Shown here: piece by piece, positions 8,998 through 16,689 of the stretch
Numbering within the stretch: the stretch's first letter is position 1
Layout of the letters: every line of letters starts with the position of its first letter
Assembly: GCF_020169515.1 (NCBI RefSeq)
Contig: NZ_JAHMHW010000015.1
Location: 61,446-125,445 of the forward strand
Reading direction: 5' to 3'
Source of the DNA: Paenibacillus vietnamensis
GTDB taxonomy: Bacteria > Bacillota > Bacilli > Paenibacillales > Paenibacillaceae
DNA length: 64,000 bases
Notes under the pieces: model-generated
Told to the model about the DNA's origin: nothing
What the model saw: only the letters and a program-made list of their open reading frames with translations
Database searches by the model: none
Translations under genes and position numbers: made by a program

Positions 8998-9326
8998 AAG
9001 CGAAGCCGGGGCTGTCTCAAAGGTCATGAAGCGACCGGGGAGTCGGCTCCGTTTTTTATGGTCTGGCGGGTCCAAATGCGGCAAATTCCATGTTTCAGCC
9101 CGTGCGCCGGAAGTGGAGGCTTTTTTAATGGACAAGAACGAGGCTTAGAGCCTCTATTGCGCAATTTCCACATTCAAACGGTCATCACGGCGCTTTAAAG
9201 CCATGCTCATAAAGAAAGCGCACCCTTCCACCTGACCTAAACGACACTGCTGTCCGATAGCAACCGATACTTGCTGCTTCGTCATTCCAAGCGGCGATTA
9301 TGACCGTTACCTTACCAAAGCACATA
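8998..9326. other. Non-coding spacer with a weak terminator
   Basis: No convincing gene. A short GGAG-TCGG-CTCC stem followed by GTTTTTTAT (about 9037-9057) may terminate the upstream gene. A second small palindrome, GAGGCT-TAG-AGCCTC, lies at 9140-9154. The GGGGCTGTCTCAAAGGTC at 9008 resembles ends of some insertion sequences, but no transposase fragment or matching end was found. Confidence 0.4.
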
Positions 9327-9764
9327 CTACCACACGAAACGGCCGGCGGGTACAAGAAGGCTTCCCCAAAGAAACTGCAGACAAGGCCGCAATATCCGTT
9401 TCCACAGCAGACTCGCTGGGTAATAGATTAAGCAGCGCCAAAGCGGAGCTACTACGTATTCGACGATAAAACGGATGAAGGGCTCGGCTGCATGCTTCCA
9501 CAGCCAGACGACCGGAGGCGAGATGATGTTGGACCAGACCAAGTCCAGCAGACGAACCGGCAAATAAAACGGCATGTATACAATAAAGGCGATTCCCCTC
9601 AGCGCATACTTCACAACGGCATTCAACCCGAACCCGCGCAACAAGCACACAACCTTTCTTCCAAGCGAGATCAACTCCTCAAGTATACCGGAATCGGAGC
9701 GAAATGGAATGAGGTGCCGGTACGAATATCCGTGATCCATTTGTCTGGAATGTACTTTACACAT
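9327..9764 (-). CDS. Hypothetical Trp/Pro-rich repetitive membrane protein, start uncertain
   Basis: Not recognised. A 145-residue frame rich in Trp, Pro and aliphatic residues, in which short blocks of about 12-16 residues (hydrophobic run, then W, then P) recur from about residue 65 to the end (PPVVWLWKHAAE, PLWRCLIYYP, RPCLQFLWG). The hydrophobic pattern with charged breaks argues for a real membrane-associated protein. There is no ribosome site before the ATG at 9764. An internal start near residue 27-33, after a GAGGAG, is possible. A second frame covers the other strand here but has shadow-like composition. Confidence 0.4.
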   Translation of the reverse strand: MCKVHSRQMDHGYSYRHLIPFRSDSGILEELISLGRKVVCLLRGFGLNAVVKYALRGIAFIVYMPFYLPVRLLDLVWSNIISPPVVWLWKHAAEPFIRFIVEYVVAPLWRCLIYYPASLLWKRILRPCLQFLWGSLLVPAGRFVW

Positions 9765-10016
9765 CGGAATGAATGGAGCTTGAGGAGAAGGCGTGCTCTG
9801 CTGCAGCTTTTACAGCAAAAACCGGAAAAATTGCAGCATTTCCAGACGATAGGAGCAATCCGATGCATAAAGTGCAGCGGAAGCAGCCGGACAGCGCGCC
9901 ATGCCAGGTATCCGCTTCACAAATTGCAGCAGAGGCGGCGAGGGCCGAGCCTGCCTTTCTTTGATCGGCCGCTAGCTTATCGTGTACAATAAGGCTAGGC
10001 GAGAGGAGGCTCCGAG

Positions 10017-11429
10017 ATGCACTTTTATATCACGTTTATTATGAATGTCAGTATGCTCATTACCTGCGCCTATCTTTTTAATCTCGTCTATAAACATATT
10101 CTCAAAAATGCATCTTACATAACGAAGCAGCTTCTGCTAGTGGTCACGTTTATTTTCACGGGCTGGCTGGCGATGATATTCGGTGTGCAGCTGCCGGACG
10201 GCCCGGTCTTCGACTTGCGGGCGGTTCCGATTATCGTAGCGTCGCTTTTGTTCAACAAGCCGCGGTATGCTCTGATGATCGGGCTTGGCATCGCAGCTTC
10301 CCGCTTTGCCGTCAACGGCATGACGGCTAACGCAATGACCGGATCGATCAACATCGCCATAATGGGCATAATTGCCGCGGGATTGATTGCTCTTTACAAG
10401 CGAAAGAAGCTTTGGACCTATAGGCTGAAGGCAACGATATCCTTGCTCTCCGTCAATATTGTCCAAGTTACCGGCATCGCTTTGTTCGGAGCGCTCCGGC
10501 GCGACGTCTATCTCACTCAAATTATGCCGTACACGCTGCCTTTAGCCGTGCTGCTGGGCGCTTTTTTTCTGTTTATTATCCACGATTTCTACAAGGAGCA
10601 GCTGCGCGCGCAGGAACTGCGCGACATGAACCGGACGCTCATCCTGCAGACGTTGGAGCTGCTGGAGGCGAAGCGGGAGCTGGAGGAACGCGCGCGGCAG
10701 CTGGCGAAGGCTTCCCAGTACAAATCGGATTTTATGTACAATATGTCGCATGAGCTGAGAACGCCTTTGAACAGCATCATTCTGTTATCCCAGCTGATCC
10801 GCGAGAACGAGTGGGAGCGGGAGGAGCTCAGCGAGAACGGCCAATACGCGGATATCATTCATACGTCGAGCACCGAGCTGCTGCGCATCATCAATGACAT
10901 TCTGGATCTTTCCAAGGTTGAGGCGGGCAAAATGGACATCGAATGGGGGCAAGCCGCCACCCGAGACCTGACTCAGCTGCTTTATCATCAGTTGTACCCG
11001 ATAGCGGCGAAGAAGGGGCTCGCCTTCGTGGTAGAGATCGGTCAGGAGGTGCCCGAGGTTATTTATACGGACGGTCTCCGGCTCGCTCAAATTTTGCGCA
11101 ACCTGTTATCCAACGCGGTAAAATTTACCGAACAGGGCAGCGTCTCCTTAAAGCTGTCCATGGACCAAACGACCGGCTGGTTTCTGTTTGAGGTGGAGGA
11201 TACCGGCATCGGCATCGACGAAGCGAACCGGCAGCTGGTATTCGAGGCGTTCCAGCAGGAGGACGGCGCCGTCAGCCGGAAATACGAAGGGACCGGACTT
11301 GGGCTTGCGATCAGCCTGCAGCTGGCCAGGCTGCTTGGCGGGGATCTGACCCTCGCAAGCGAGAAGGGCAAGGGCAGCTTGTTTACCCTGAAGCTGCCGG
11401 CCGGCCTGCAGACCGAGGAGAGTAAGTAA
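10017..11429 (+). CDS. Sensor histidine kinase with LytS-type 5TM receptor domain
   Basis: Membrane sensor kinase, 470 aa. Residues 1-185 carry six hydrophobic segments with the conserved FDLRAVPIIVASLLFNKPRYALMIG-type signature of 5TMR-LYT receptor domains. A coiled coil (about 190-235, rich in Leu and Glu) leads to the dimerisation domain NMSHELRTPLNS, with the phospho-accepting His245. The catalytic ATPase domain follows, with an N box LSNAVKFTE, then DTGIGI and GTGLGLAI. The ATG is preceded by GAGAGGAGG at 8 bp. No response regulator gene is adjacent, so it is an orphan kinase. The ligand is unknown. Confidence 0.92.
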   Translation: MHFYITFIMNVSMLITCAYLFNLVYKHILKNASYITKQLLLVVTFIFTGWLAMIFGVQLPDGPVFDLRAVPIIVASLLFNKPRYALMIGLGIAASRFAVNGMTANAMTGSINIAIMGIIAAGLIALYKRKKLWTYRLKATISLLSVNIVQVTGIALFGALRRDVYLTQIMPYTLPLAVLLGAFFLFIIHDFYKEQLRAQELRDMNRTLILQTLELLEAKRELEERARQLAKASQYKSDFMYNMSHELRTPLNSIILLSQLIRENEWEREELSENGQYADIIHTSSTELLRIINDILDLSKVEAGKMDIEWGQAATRDLTQLLYHQLYPIAAKKGLAFVVEIGQEVPEVIYTDGLRLAQILRNLLSNAVKFTEQGSVSLKLSMDQTTGWFLFEVEDTGIGIDEANRQLVFEAFQQEDGAVSRKYEGTGLGLAISLQLARLLGGDLTLASEKGKGSLFTLKLPAGLQTEESK

Positions 11430-11783
11430 TTTGAGCATGCTCACCGGACCACCGGACTGTAGTTCCGTTATTTCGTGGAAAAAGTATGTTTATAACCGGT
11501 TTGCGGACCACAGATCCGCAATCGCGCACCTTTGGACTCATTTTTGACCACAAACCGATCCTCCGCGGAGCTAACAAATCCGCCAAAGCCGCATAGTTGC
11601 GGCTTTTTTGCGTTCATATGCTTCAAAGCCGCGAACCTCAATCCAAACCTGTCAGGCACAAGCGATTCGTCCAGAAAACGGCTGGATCGCGTATTTGTGC
11701 ATGCTATGGAGGAATGGACAATTGAACGGCCGTCGCTCCGGAAGGTAAGATGGCGGTACAAGAAACGAAGGAGGGGCGCAGCG
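11430..11783. other. Spacer between kinase and ABC permease genes
   Basis: No gene is seen. It holds the terminator at 11588-11609 and a short GCGGA/TCCGC palindrome near 11505. The frame of the downstream permease stays open back to 11532, but that stretch reads as random coding and includes the terminator. No clear promoter hexamers could be chosen. Confidence 0.5.
11588..11609 (+). terminator. Rho-independent terminator
   Basis: GCCGCA-TAGT-TGCGGC perfect 6-bp stem with tetraloop followed by TTTTTT. It probably ends the kinase transcript and insulates the carbohydrate locus. Confidence 0.75.
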
Positions 11784-12752
11784 ATGGCAGATACGCTCGA
11801 TCAATTAAGTAAAGGCACCACACCGGCATCCGTCCGAATCCCCAAAGCGAAAGAGAATCTTTATCTCGCTAATATGCGCAAGCATTGGATGCTTTATATC
11901 ATGATCCTGCCCGGCATCATTTATTATCTTGTTTTCAAATACGTTCCGCTGGCAGGAAGCGCAATCGCGTTTCAGGATTTTCAGATCATGAAGGGCATGA
12001 TGAGCAGCCCCTGGGTCGGGCTGGACAATTTCAAGTTTATTTTTACGTATCAGGATTTTTACCTTGTATTAAGAAACACCGCGACGATCGCGCTGTACCA
12101 TCTCGTATTCGGATTTCCGGCGCCGATCATTCTCGCGCTTCTGTTCAATGAAGTCAGACTGATGCTGGCCAAGCGGGTCGTGCAAAGCTTGTTTTATCTG
12201 CCGCACTTCCTGTCCTGGGTCGTTGTCGGCGGCATCGTGTTCGAGCTGCTGGCAAGTGAAGGCGCCTTCAATATGATCAGGGGCTGGCTCGGGATGGAGC
12301 CGATTCTGTTTATGCAGGAGCAGCGGTATTTCCGGTCCATCGTCGTCATTTCGGCGATCTGGAAGGATGTGGGCTGGGGGACGATCATCTATTTGGCCGC
12401 GATTGCCGGCATTAACCCGAATTTGTACGAAGCGGCCGTCATGGACGGCGCGAACCGGTGGAAGCAGACGCTGCATATTACGCTGCCGACGATGTTTCCG
12501 ACTATTCTCGTGCTGTTTCTGCTTAATATCGGCAACTTCCTGGAGCTCGGCTTCGACCAGATTTACAACTTGCTCACTCCGATGACCTACTCGGTCGGGG
12601 ATATCATCGAGACATACGTGTACCGGGCAGGGGTTCTGCAGGGACAATACAGCGTAACGACGGCGATCGGCTTGTTCCAGTCGGTGATCGGGTTCGCGCT
12701 GCTGTGGATCTTTAACCGGATGGCGCGTAAGTCGGAACAGGGGTTGTGGTAA
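11784..12752 (+). CDS. Carbohydrate ABC transporter permease, LplB/YteP type
   Basis: Inner-membrane permease of a CUT1-family sugar importer, 322 aa. It has six predicted membrane helices and the cytoplasmic EAA loop (YEAAVMDGANRWKQTLHITLP) that docks the ATPase. The MRKHWMLYIMILPGIIYYLVFKYVPLAG start is typical of LplB/YteP, which import pectin-derived or other complex oligosaccharides. The ATG at 11784 has an AAGGAGGGG site. Its stop codon abuts the next permease start. No ATPase gene is nearby, as is usual when a shared MsmX-type ATPase serves several importers. Confidence 0.92.
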   Translation: MADTLDQLSKGTTPASVRIPKAKENLYLANMRKHWMLYIMILPGIIYYLVFKYVPLAGSAIAFQDFQIMKGMMSSPWVGLDNFKFIFTYQDFYLVLRNTATIALYHLVFGFPAPIILALLFNEVRLMLAKRVVQSLFYLPHFLSWVVVGGIVFELLASEGAFNMIRGWLGMEPILFMQEQRYFRSIVVISAIWKDVGWGTIIYLAAIAGINPNLYEAAVMDGANRWKQTLHITLPTMFPTILVLFLLNIGNFLELGFDQIYNLLTPMTYSVGDIIETYVYRAGVLQGQYSVTTAIGLFQSVIGFALLWIFNRMARKSEQGLW

Positions 12753-13622
12753 ATGAAGCAGACAAACGGCGAAAAAACATTCCAGCTGTTCAACTACGTC
12801 TTTCTATTCGCGGCTGCGGCCACGATGCTGCTGCCCTTGCTGCAGCTGCTGGCCGTGTCCCTCAGCTCGCCGGTCGCGGCCGATTCCAAGCGGGTGTTCC
12901 TGCTGCCGGTCGAGTTCACGACCGCTTCCTGGACGCACATTTTAGGGAATGAAGGGCTATGGACCGCCTTCGGCATTACAGTGTACATTACGGTGGCGGG
13001 CACGCTCGTCAGCATGCTGTTCTCGGTGCTGACGGCCTATCCGCTGGCGCATAAGGAGTTTCTTCTCCGCAAGCCGGTTATGCTGGGCATTGTCATTACG
13101 ATGATTTTTAACGCTCCGATGATTCCGTTCTTCCTGACCGTACGCGAGCTGGGCATGATGAACTCGCTTTGGTCGCTGATTTTGCCTGGGGCGATCGGAA
13201 CGTTTAACATGATTATTATCCGGACCTTCTTCATGGGCTTGCCGAAGGAGCTGGACGATTCGGCCAAAATAGACGGCTGCAGCGACTTCGGCATCCTATT
13301 CCGGATTTATCTGCCGCTTTCGAAGCCGGTGCTTGCGACAGTCAGCTTGTTTTATGCGGTAGGGTATTGGAATACGTTTCAGCGGGCGGTGCTCTTTATC
13401 CGCGATCCGGAGAAATGGCCGCTGCAGACGAAGCTGCGGGCTTACTTGACGTCGCCGGAGGAATTGGCTGCAGTCAATCTCGTGCTAGGGGATTACGATT
13501 TCAATACGACAACGTTGAAAGCGGCAACTATTCTGTTCGCCACGATTCCGATTATTCTGGTTTATCCTTACTTGCAGAAATATTTCGTGAAAGGCTCGAT
13601 GCTCGGATCGCTTAAGGAGTAG
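12753..13622 (+). CDS. Carbohydrate ABC transporter permease, LplC/YtcP type
   Basis: Second permease of the same CUT1 importer, 289 aa, with six helices. The EAA loop reads LDDSAKIDGCSDFGILFRIYLP. The C terminus YPYLQKYFVKGSMLGSLKE is the classic end of LplC/YtcP permeases. It starts at the base after the upstream stop codon, so it is translationally coupled. It is followed by a hairpin and then the binding-protein gene. Confidence 0.93.
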   Translation: MKQTNGEKTFQLFNYVFLFAAAATMLLPLLQLLAVSLSSPVAADSKRVFLLPVEFTTASWTHILGNEGLWTAFGITVYITVAGTLVSMLFSVLTAYPLAHKEFLLRKPVMLGIVITMIFNAPMIPFFLTVRELGMMNSLWSLILPGAIGTFNMIIIRTFFMGLPKELDDSAKIDGCSDFGILFRIYLPLSKPVLATVSLFYAVGYWNTFQRAVLFIRDPEKWPLQTKLRAYLTSPEELAAVNLVLGDYDFNTTTLKAATILFATIPIILVYPYLQKYFVKGSMLGSLKE

Positions 13623-13651
13623 CGGCCGGGCGGAATGCGCCGCAGGGTATG

Positions 13652-13669
13652 AAGCCGGCATGCCGGCTT
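13652..13669. promoter_or_regulatory. Perfect palindrome before solute-binding protein gene
   Basis: AAGCCGGCA/TGCCGGCTT is an 18-bp perfect palindrome 38 bp before the binding-protein start, with no U-run. It may be an mRNA-processing or stability hairpin. Its arms share GCCGGCAT with the hairpin after the gene. Confidence 0.5.
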
Positions 13670-13707
13670 AATATATCGCTTTTAACAAAAAAGGGGAGGC
13701 ATCACGC

Positions 13708-15252
13708 ATGTTGAGACAATGGATTGCAAAACCGGCCAAAACGGCCGCACTGGTGTCGCTGGTTGCCGTTACGGTGTTTACGGGCTGCTCGAGCTCGGGG
13801 AAAACGCCTGAAGCGGAAAGCGGGAAAGAGACCGAGTCCGGCTCCGTCACCGTCAAGGTGTTCAAGAGCCATATGGGAGTGGGGACAATCCCGGACCGCA
13901 ATAACGATCATGTCAAGTATGTCGAAGAGAAGACCGGTGTCGTGTACGAATTGGTGACGACGCCTCCCGGCTCGGAGCCGACGGAATTTTTGAATTTGAT
14001 GATCGCATCCGACGATCTGCCGGACATTCTCCGTCCGATCGGAGGCATCGAGCAGACGCTGATCAAGCAGGGCGGCGCTTTGCCGCTGGACGATCTGCTG
14101 CCGCAATACGCGCCTAACGTGTGGAAGAACATCCCGCAGGAAGCTTGGGATATCGTACGCTCCGCTTCTCCGGACGGCCACATTTATTATGTGCCTAAGG
14201 TGTTCCTTGTGCCGGAGCGCGCTCCGATGATCCGCCAGGACTGGCTGGACAAGGTCGGCCTGGAAATGCCGAAGACGATCGAGGAATACAAGGAAGTGCT
14301 GCGCGCTTTCCGCGACAAGGATCCGAACGGCAACGGGCAGCCGGACGAGCTTCCGACGACCGGACGGGAGTTCGGCAAATGGATGGATCACCTGTTCGGC
14401 ATGTACGGCGTAGCGATGTGGGAAGGCGTTCCGGAGTGGGATATTTACGACGGACAGATTCAATATGCGGGCGTGACGAAAAACATGAAGGCAGCCATCG
14501 CCTTTATCCGCGAGCTTTATGAGGAAAAGCTGCTCGACAACGAGACGTTCCTTAACAAAGGCGACGTATGGATGGCAAAAATCAACAATAACCAGGTCGG
14601 CAGCTGGTACCATCTTCCAGCCAACCTTCGCGATCGTGTGACGGCTATGCAGAAAACGGCGCCTGACGCTTACGTAGCCGGCATGCCGATGCCGGCGGTT
14701 GAAGGCTTCGAAGGCTTCGTTACGCAGAAGAGCATGGGCGAGCCGGAATGGCTGATTCCGGCGGCGGCCAAGGACAAAGCGGAAGCTTCCCTGAAGCTGC
14801 TCGATTTCTTCTACAACAAAGAAAATGACGAGTTTGTCCGCTGGGGCATCGAGGGCCAGCAGCATGAGGTGGTCGACGGCAAGAAGGTGCTGCTGCCGCC
14901 GGAGGACAGCCGGCCGATCGCGCTCGGCATGCGCAACTTGACGACGAAGGAAGATATGGACAACCGCATCAAGGAGACGATTCCGGAAGGCATGCAGAAG
15001 ATGGTTCAGGATATCTTTGCGGTGAGCACGGCGGATGCGCGCCGGATTGCAGGCGACGGCATGCCGGCCACCGTATACGAGGGCTTCCCGGACATTCAAT
15101 CGCATAAGCTGTTCCAGGAATATTTGACCAAAATCGTAATCGGCGAATGGCCGCTGGAGAAGTTCGACGAGTTCGTAGACAAATGGAATAAAGCCGGCGG
15201 GGAAACGGTCACCAAGCGTGTTCAGGAATGGTACGCCAAAGTGCAAAAATAA
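13708..15252 (+). CDS. Extracellular solute-binding lipoprotein of sugar ABC transporter (LipO/YtcQ type)
   Basis: Substrate-binding lipoprotein of the importer encoded just upstream, 514 aa, anchored to the outer membrane face. The signal peptide ends in a lipobox VFTGC (Cys27) followed by a Ser/Gly/Glu-rich linker. The mature part matches the LipO/YtcQ type (long, about 500 aa), with FRDKDPNGNGQPDELPTT, an EF-hand-like DPNGNGQPDE calcium loop near residues 208-217. GGGGAGG precedes the start. Hairpins lie on both sides of the gene, consistent with higher expression than the permeases. The ligand is inferred to be a pectin-derived oligosaccharide from the neighbouring hydrolases. Confidence 0.93.
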   Translation: MLRQWIAKPAKTAALVSLVAVTVFTGCSSSGKTPEAESGKETESGSVTVKVFKSHMGVGTIPDRNNDHVKYVEEKTGVVYELVTTPPGSEPTEFLNLMIASDDLPDILRPIGGIEQTLIKQGGALPLDDLLPQYAPNVWKNIPQEAWDIVRSASPDGHIYYVPKVFLVPERAPMIRQDWLDKVGLEMPKTIEEYKEVLRAFRDKDPNGNGQPDELPTTGREFGKWMDHLFGMYGVAMWEGVPEWDIYDGQIQYAGVTKNMKAAIAFIRELYEEKLLDNETFLNKGDVWMAKINNNQVGSWYHLPANLRDRVTAMQKTAPDAYVAGMPMPAVEGFEGFVTQKSMGEPEWLIPAAAKDKAEASLKLLDFFYNKENDEFVRWGIEGQQHEVVDGKKVLLPPEDSRPIALGMRNLTTKEDMDNRIKETIPEGMQKMVQDIFAVSTADARRIAGDGMPATVYEGFPDIQSHKLFQEYLTKIVIGEWPLEKFDEFVDKWNKAGGETVTKRVQEWYAKVQK

Positions 15253-15262
15253 ACGGCCAAAA

Positions 15263-15298
15263 GGCGGAGCCGGCATCGTTCATGCCGGCTTCTCCGCC
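15263..15298 (+). promoter_or_regulatory. Strong intergenic hairpin after solute-binding protein gene
   Basis: GGCGGAG-CCGGCAT, loop CGTTC, ATGCCGG-CTT-CTCCGCC: a 14-bp stem with a small bulge and no U-run. It probably stabilises the 3' end of the binding-protein mRNA or attenuates transcription into the oxidoreductase gene. Confidence 0.6.
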
Positions 15299-15336
15299 GC
15301 CTGCAGGCGCGCGGACGCAAGAAAGGACTGTCATTG

Positions 15337-16689
15337 ATGAAAAAAAGATATGCGATCTGCGGAGTCAGCGGCAGGGCGCTCGGCATGTTTGCGAAGCCGA
15401 TCCACACCTTGTTCGCGGGAAGCTGCGAGCTGGTCGGCCTGCTGGACCGCGATCCCGCGCGTTTCGAGCTGTACCGGTCGAGGTACCCGGAGCATACGGG
15501 AATCGCCACATACGGCGAGCATGAGTTCGACCGGATGGTCGACGAGACCAAACCGGACGTGATCATCGTCGCAGGCCGCGACGACACGCATGCGCGTTAT
15601 TTGATCGCCGCGCTGCAGCGGGATCTGGACGTCATTACGGAGAAGCCGATGGTGACGACCGGCGAGGACAGCCGGAAGGTGATGGAGGCGGAGAAAGCGA
15701 GCAAGGGCAAAGTCACGGTAACGTTCAATTACCGCTACGCCCCGATTCATACGAAGATCAAGGAAATCGTCATGGAAGGGAAGCTCGGCCGGATTACGTC
15801 GATCGATTTGAACTGGTATCTGGATACGCATCACGGCTCCAGCTACTTCAAGCGGTGGAACCGCGACCGCAGCTTGTCCGGCGGGTTGTCGGTGCACAAG
15901 AGCACGCATCACTTCGATCTGGTGAACTGGTGGATCGATCAGAAGCCGGTTGAGGTATTCGCGTACGGCGCATTGAATTATTACGGCGCGGATGCGGAAG
16001 CGAATCCGGCGAAAGAGGACGGCCGCCATTGCGGCACCTGCACGTTAACCGAAGACTGCTCGTACTACTCGCGCTGGAACGCGCGCAGCCGCAGGCTCAG
16101 CGTGCCGGACGATCATCTCGGCTCGCTTGAAGCCGGCAAGTCGGCGGCGTTTCCTTACTCGGATTACCGGCCTGACCGGTGCATTTTCGACTCGGAAATT
16201 GAAATCGAGGATACGTATACCGCAACCGTCAAATATAACGGCGGCGCGCTGCTCAGCTACTCGGTCAACTTCTCTCTTCCTTACGAAGGCTATCGGCTCG
16301 CGATTAACGGAACGAAGGGCAGGCTCGAAACGGTGGAGTATCATATGCCCGGACGAACGCCGTTCCCGGTTCCGGTGCAGACGATCGATTATTTCCCGCT
16401 GTTCGGTTCCAAGGAGACGATCCATGTCGTGCACCGGGAAGGCGGACACGGCGGAGGCGACCCGCTGCTGCTGGAGGATTTGTTCATGGGCGAGGATAAA
16501 AGGCGTCCTTACCGCATCCTCTCGGGCGCGGCGGACGGTGCGTATTCGGTGGCGACCGGCGAAGCGGTATGGCGTTCCGTGAAGGAGCATCGCCCCGTAA
16601 CGATCGAGGAAGTGCTCGGCGGCGGAGGCAGTGCCGGATCGGTATCGGGCACGGCCGCTCTCAGCGGCAAAGGAGGCGAAGCGTCATGA
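15337..16689 (+). CDS. Gfo/Idh/MocA family oxidoreductase
   Basis: NAD(P)-dependent sugar or uronate dehydrogenase-like enzyme, 450 aa. The N-terminal Rossmann region (ICGVSGRALGMF), then the family signature ITEKPMVTT (about residue 103) with its catalytic Lys, and the HKSTHHFDLVNWW helix holding the catalytic His. A Cys-rich insert at about 229-242 (HCGTC...DC) plus a further Cys near 287 could bind zinc; this occurs in some Paenibacillus members of the family. GAAAGGA lies 9 bp before the ATG at 15337. It overlaps the next gene by 4 bp. The substrate is unknown; sugar-acid conversion is inferred from context. Confidence 0.88.
   Translation: MKKRYAICGVSGRALGMFAKPIHTLFAGSCELVGLLDRDPARFELYRSRYPEHTGIATYGEHEFDRMVDETKPDVIIVAGRDDTHARYLIAALQRDLDVITEKPMVTTGEDSRKVMEAEKASKGKVTVTFNYRYAPIHTKIKEIVMEGKLGRITSIDLNWYLDTHHGSSYFKRWNRDRSLSGGLSVHKSTHHFDLVNWWIDQKPVEVFAYGALNYYGADAEANPAKEDGRHCGTCTLTEDCSYYSRWNARSRRLSVPDDHLGSLEAGKSAAFPYSDYRPDRCIFDSEIEIEDTYTATVKYNGGALLSYSVNFSLPYEGYRLAINGTKGRLETVEYHMPGRTPFPVPVQTIDYFPLFGSKETIHVVHREGGHGGGDPLLLEDLFMGEDKRRPYRILSGAADGAYSVATGEAVWRSVKEHRPVTIEEVLGGGGSAGSVSGTAALSGKGGEAS

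Noticed and set aside
9001..9300. Possible insertion-sequence remnant
   Set aside because: Only one short end-like sequence (GGGGCTGTCTCAAAGGTC) was seen; no second end, target duplication or transposase fragment.
9492..9992. Plus-strand frame of 166 codons
   Set aside because: Gln/Arg/His-rich with no motif, mostly opposite the Trp-rich frame; no ribosome site.
11532..11783. Longer N terminus for the LplB-type permease
   Set aside because: The stretch includes a rho-independent terminator and lacks a ribosome site; ATG at 11784 has a clear one and fits the family start.
13702..15276. Long open frame (524 codons) on the minus strand
   Set aside because: It lies opposite the solute-binding protein gene with its lipobox and ribosome site. 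The product is rich in Arg, His, Leu and Val without any motif, a typical product of GC-rich codon bias.
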